From: Micrococcales bacterium
GTDB taxonomy: Bacteria; Actinomycetota; Actinomycetes; Actinomycetales; Microbacteriaceae
Length of the DNA stretch: 5,595 bases
Assembly (NCBI GenBank): GCA_947448975.1
Contig: CANFPR010000064.1
Span: 1 to 5,595 of the forward strand
Direction of reading: 5' to 3'
The notes under the pieces were generated by a model that did no database searches, had not been told where the DNA came from, and saw nothing but the letters and a program-made list of their open reading frames with translations. Position numbers and translations under genes: made by a program. Within the stretch, counting starts at the first letter, position 1, and the number at the start of each line of letters is the position of its first letter. Shown here one piece after another: positions 4,563-5,595 of the stretch.

Positions 4563-5595
4563 TGAACTCAACCACCGCGCAACGCACCTACGAGGTGCGC
4601 ACCTACGGGTGCCAAATGAACGTGCACGATTCAGAGCGCCTATCGGGGTTGCTCGAAGACGCCGGCTACACGGTTGGTGAGTTCGACAAAAGTGACGTTG
4701 TAGTTTTCAATACCTGTGCCGTTCGAGAGAACGCCGACAACAAGCTCTACGGCACCCTCGGTATTCTGGCGACCAAGAAAAAGGAACACCCCGGCATGCA
4801 AATCGCCGTCGGTGGTTGCCTCGCTCAAAAAGACCGTGACACCATTCTCAAGCGGGCCCCATGGGTCGACGTTGTCTTCGGTACTCACAACATTGGCAGC
4901 CTGCCGGTTCTGCTCGAGCGGGCCCGTCATAACCAAGAGGCTCAAGTCGAAATTGTTGAGTCGCTAGAAACTTTTCCAAGCAACCTGCCGACCAAACGCG
5001 AACGCACCTACGCTGCTTGGGTCTCCATTTCGGTGGGCTGCAACAACACCTGCACCTTCTGCATCGTTCCAGCCTTGCGCGGTAAAGAACGCGACCGTCG
5101 CCCCGGCGAAATCCTCGCCGAAATTCAAGCACTCGTCGCAGAAGGCGTAATCGAAATAACGCTTCTCGGCCAGAACGTAAACACCTACGGAGTTGAGTTC
5201 GGCGACCGTGGAGCCTTCGCAAAACTTCTTCGCGCCTGTGGCGAGATTGAAGGGCTTGAACGAGTGCGCTTCACCAGCCCTCATCCAGCGGCATTCACCG
5301 ACGACGTAATCGAAGCTATGGCCGAAACGCACAATGTGATGCCAAGCCTGCACATGCCTCTCCAGTCAGGCTCAGACGCAGTGCTCAAGGCCATGAAGCG
5401 CTCCTACCGCTCCGAGAAGTACCTTGGAATCATCGAGCGAGTTCGTGCTGCCATGCCAGATGCGGCCATCACCACCGACATCATCGTTGGCTTTCCGGGT
5501 GAAACCGAAGAAGATTTTCAAGACACCATACGAGTTGCCTCCGACTCGCGATTCTCGGCTTCTTATACTTTCCAATACTCCAAGCGACCAGGCAC
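4562..5595 (+). CDS. miaB: tRNA-2-methylthio-N6-dimethylallyladenosine synthase MiaB (3' truncated by window edge)
   Basis: MiaB is a radical-SAM methylthiotransferase that converts i6A to ms2i6A at position 37 of tRNAs reading UNN codons. The first 344 residues are present; the frame stays open to the edge, so the C-terminal TRAM domain is outside. The N-terminal UPF0004 domain has its three cluster cysteines: C17 in YGCQMN, C52 in NTCAVRENA and C86 in GGCLAQ. The radical-SAM CxxxCxxC is CNNTCTFC (C160, C164, C167), followed by [17 protein letters not shown]. Later family blocks include [10 protein letters not shown] (about 201-210), [18 protein letters not shown] and [14 protein letters not shown]. 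The ATG overlaps the recX stop and has GGAG five bases upstream, so it is an operon member. The sister enzymes MtaB and RimO share the fold; residue patterns such as [13 protein letters not shown] and the recX linkage favour MiaB. Confidence 0.96.
   Translation, partial: MNSTTAQRTYEVRTYGCQMNVHDSERLSGLLEDAGYTVGEFDKSDVVVFNTCAVRENADNKLYGTLGILATKKKEHPGMQIAVGGCLAQKDRDTILKRAPWVDVVFGTHNIGSLPVLLERARHNQEAQVEIVESLETFPSNLPTKRERTYAAWVSISVGCNNTCTFCIVPALRGKERDRRPGEILAEIQALVAEGVIEITLLGQNVNTYGVEFGDRGAFAKLLRACGEIEGLERVRFTSPHPAAFTDDVIEAMAETHNVMPSLHMPLQSGSDAVLKAMKRSYRSEKYLGIIERVRAAMPDAAITTDIIVGFPGETEEDFQDTIRVASDSRFSASYTFQYSKRPG

Noticed and set aside
4848..5353. Two overlapping minus-strand open frames (124 and 129 codons) inside miaB
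   Set aside because: Both are antisense to conserved MiaB cysteine and radical-SAM motifs, and one translates to Arg-rich low-complexity sequence. They are shadows.
1..5595. Novel defence, mobile or biosynthetic system
   Set aside because: All coding space is taken by conserved vertical housekeeping genes in their usual actinobacterial order. No integrase, transposase, direct-repeat array, tRNA or compositional break was seen.

Overview
The window is ordinary chromosomal housekeeping DNA from an actinobacterium. The conserved order ftsK - pgsA - cinA/pncC - clgR-type regulator - DUF3046 - recA - recX - miaB, all on the + strand, is characteristic of Actinobacteria. Three further signs agree: an actinobacterial (TCGAAC-N4-GTTCGA-like) LexA box before recA, frequent GTG starts, and a gene start that looks leaderless. 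Base composition, sampled by eye, is in the mid-50s percent GC. That is low for most Microbacteriaceae but fits the small-genome freshwater Luna-type lineages (Rhodoluna/Aquiluna-like). The lineage guess is inference, not a sequence match.

Layout. Positions 1-1968 form one tightly packed unit: the 3' end of ftsK (chromosome translocation at division), pgsA (phospholipid head-group synthesis) and a stand-alone CinA C-terminal/PncC amidase. The genes overlap by 1 and 8 nt, so translation is probably coupled. Positions 1969-2102 are a short control region with a perfect 15-bp palindrome ahead of the clgR-like regulator (2103-2414). That gene has a strong Shine-Dalgarno and is closed by a textbook intrinsic terminator (2425-2456), so it looks monocistronic. 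A small DUF3046 gene (2501-2722) follows with no Shine-Dalgarno and a -10-like hexamer just upstream.

Positions 2723-2922 are the recA control region: a LexA box, an extended -10, then a leader of about 145 nt carrying a perfect DnaA-box nonamer. The recA-recX-miaB cluster follows (2-nt gap, then a 1-nt overlap). RecA is the recombinase and SOS co-protease, RecX modulates RecA, and MiaB is a tRNA methylthiotransferase that runs off the right edge.

No mobile element, CRISPR array, RNA gene, intein, frameshift or unfamiliar multi-gene system was seen. The items worth a second look are regulatory: the clgR palindrome, the repeat architecture of the recA operator, the DnaA box in the recA leader, the leaderless DUF3046 start, an internal start candidate in recX, and the charged C-terminus of the ClgR homologue.
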